Shown here piece after piece: positions 25,107 to 25,975 of a stretch of 25,975 nucleotides of DNA (position 1 is its first letter; each line of letters begins with the position of its first letter). This DNA comes from an uncultured Prevotella sp. (lineage in GTDB: Bacteria; Bacteroidota; Bacteroidia; Bacteroidales; Bacteroidaceae), in contig CALCHM010000052.1 in the NCBI GenBank assembly GCA_937901345.1, forward strand, positions 1 through 25,975, read 5' to 3'. Position numbers and translations under genes: made by a program. A model generated the notes under the pieces. The model saw only the letters and a program-made list of their open reading frames with translations. It was not told where the DNA came from and ran no database searches.

Positions 25107-25162
25107 GCGTTTCTCGGTTACTCTCGCTACGTTTTGACAAGGGCATAGGCATCACGCGTCGT

Positions 25163-25512
25163 GAAAATGGCCATATTCTCATTTCCGAGGCCTACCCTTT
25201 TAGCGAAAATGGTCGTATTCTGACCGACCTAGGCCTAGGAAATCGGGAAAATGGTCATATTTTCACTTCCTAGGCCTCGGAAACAGGGAAAATCTCCATA
25301 TTTTGCCGACCTAGGCCTAGGAAACCGAAAATACGGTCATATTCCGCAAACCTAGGCCTCGGAAATCGAGAATATGTGCATATTTTGAATTTCCTAGGCC
25401 TAGGTTGTCCAAAATACCGTCATATTCTACCGTCCTAGGCCTCGCTCGCCTTGAAAATGGCCGTATTCTCTCCGCCCGAGGCCTCGCCCGACGTGAAAAT
25501 GGCCGTATTCAC
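25163..25512 (+). repeat. array 2: nine ~42-bp units with two palindromes each
   Basis: Units begin at 25163, 25205, 25247, 25288, 25327, 25370, 25410, 25453 and 25495. Each has an AT-rich dyad of the type GAAAATGGCCATATTCTC and, about 22 bp later, a GC-rich palindrome centred on AGGCCT. The GC palindromes start at 25185, 25228, 25269, 25310, 25351, 25393, 25434 and 25476. Units 2 to 7 alternate strictly between CCTAGGCCTAGG (a perfect 12-bp palindrome) and CCTAGGCCTCG(G/C), so the true repeat may be a ~83-bp dimer. Spacer sequence is not unique, so this is not CRISPR. The unit is related to array 1. Confidence 0.95.
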
Positions 25513-25549
25513 ATAAATCTATTTACTAATCCCCAAAAATCTTACGATT

Positions 25550-25684
25550 ATGGCAGCACAAATCCCCACACTACCATTGTCAACGCTCACATTAGGTGCG
25601 CATTGCAATTTCCACACTCAAGTGGTATCCCTCGGTGAAGCAATGGATCCCCGAATCCCATGCATTCATTGGGAGATAATATAG
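25550..25684 (+). pseudogene. 44-codon ORF, probably the 5' remnant of a longer gene
   Basis: ATG at 25550 opens a 44-codon frame whose first half, IPTLPLSTLTLGAHCNFHTQ, looks like a genuine protein N-terminus; after about residue 32 the sequence becomes unlike a protein and stops at 25684. It begins 38 nt after array 2 and ends 21 nt before a MITE-like element. From memory it resembles the N-terminus of Bacteroidales DUF6261-type proteins (a short LxxLxxGxHxNFHT motif); this is an unverified recollection. It could also be an intact small protein. Confidence 0.4.
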
Positions 25685-25975
25685 CAGTAAGTCCAAAAGT
25701 CTTCACAGACCCCCTCCCCGCAAGCGGGACTCCCCCTAACTTAGGTGGAGATTTTGAGATACTTCCTCCGCGCATAATTCCAATTGAAAAAACAAACGAA
25801 TAGAACTATATAAAAATCCTCCCCGAAGTTAGGGGAGGTGCCCGCAGGGCGGAGGGGTCTGTAGTTATGGAAAAACAACTAAATGTCTCCAACATCCTAA
25901 AAAAATCAACCATGATTTTAAGGACGCACTCTAAGTTTGCAGAGTAATGCGACGCAGTCGCATCAAGAAAAAAAG
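25685..25975. other. window end: MITE-like element and unassigned sequence
   Basis: After the MITE-like element, a 26-codon frame (25867–25947, MEKQLNVSNILKKSTMILR…) is open but has no supporting features, and a 7-bp hairpin (ATGCGAC/GTCGCAT, 25947–25963) follows it. No gene can be supported here. Confidence 0.5.
25705..25862. mobile_element. 158-bp MITE-like element with ~48-bp inverted repeats
   Basis: The left end starting at 25705 (ACAGACCCCCTCC … TAACTTAGGTGGAGATTTT) matches the reverse complement of the right end at 25862 (ACAGACCCCTCCGCCC … TAACTTCGGGGAGGATTTT) at roughly 80 percent by eye over about 48 bp. The right arm also folds locally (CCTCCCC/GGGGAGG, 25818–25838). The ~60-bp centre is AT-rich and non-coding. 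No target duplication is obvious. It looks like a non-autonomous transposon or a large palindromic repeat. Confidence 0.6.

Noticed and set aside
25163..25512. CRISPR array
   Set aside because: Units are contiguous and all parts are related; there are no unique spacers, no constant-length repeat–spacer pattern and no cas genes. The same applies to the arrays at 4441 and 15121.
25064..25638. Repeated ENGHI/ENGRI peptide encoded by the 42-bp units
   Set aside because: The frame holds only where units are exactly 42 bp (units 1–3 and the last ones) and is broken by 39–43 bp units. It is a by-product of the DNA repeat.
25867..25947. 26-codon ORF at the window end
   Set aside because: Very short, with no supporting ribosome site, promoter or recognisable sequence; listed only in the description of the terminal region.

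Overview
The window looks like a piece of a Bacteroidales chromosome, most likely a Prevotella-like member. Evidence: a dapB–lepB–lepB-like–WbqC cluster, a CBM20-bearing DPE2-type 4-alpha-glucanotransferase, a GH3/JAR1-like adenylate-forming protein, DUF2752 and DUF4369-type proteins, weak Shine-Dalgarno sequences, and Bacteroidetes-style promoters (TTTG … TAnnTTTG). I cannot name the species from the sequence alone. No rRNA, tRNA, integrase, transposase, phage gene or cas gene was seen.

Layout. Positions 1–4255 (+) hold the end of a tRNA-dihydrouridine synthase, dapB, a full signal peptidase I, a degenerate signal-peptidase-like paralogue that lacks the catalytic residues, and a WbqC-family protein, closed by a strong terminator. 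Positions 4256–5005 are non-coding and carry a 41-bp tandem array (array 1), two AT-rich palindromes and the malQ promoter. Positions 5006–14642 (+) hold malQ, a secreted double-domain esterase, a GH3-like gene translationally coupled to a thioredoxin-fold lipoprotein without redox cysteines, a YifB/ComM AAA protein and a YfcE-like phosphoesterase. A DUF2752 membrane protein follows (14705–15070). A second array of ~40–41 bp units (array 3) and a bidirectional terminator separate it from a minus-strand block. That block (24431 down to 15503) reads: K+/H+ antiporter, lgt, GT4, GT2, recX, cysS, rhomboid protease, membrane-anchored endonuclease/exonuclease/phosphatase protein. lgt–GT4–GT2–recX are tightly spaced and probably one operon, with cysS and the rhomboid/EEP pair behind.

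The last 1.5 kb is almost free of genes. It contains short palindromic repeats, a possible promoter and ~210-nt transcript ending in a very strong 17-bp hairpin with a T run, a nine-unit ~42-bp array (array 2), a 44-codon ORF that looks like a truncated gene, and a 158-bp element with ~48-bp inverted repeats (MITE-like).

The most striking signal is non-coding. Three separate intergenic arrays share a ~41–42 bp period (about four helical turns), carry one or two short dyads per unit, and tend to alternate between two unit types, giving a ~82-bp higher-order period. Arrays 1 and 2 are related in sequence; array 3 has the same architecture with unrelated sequence. No known element class was recognised for them.
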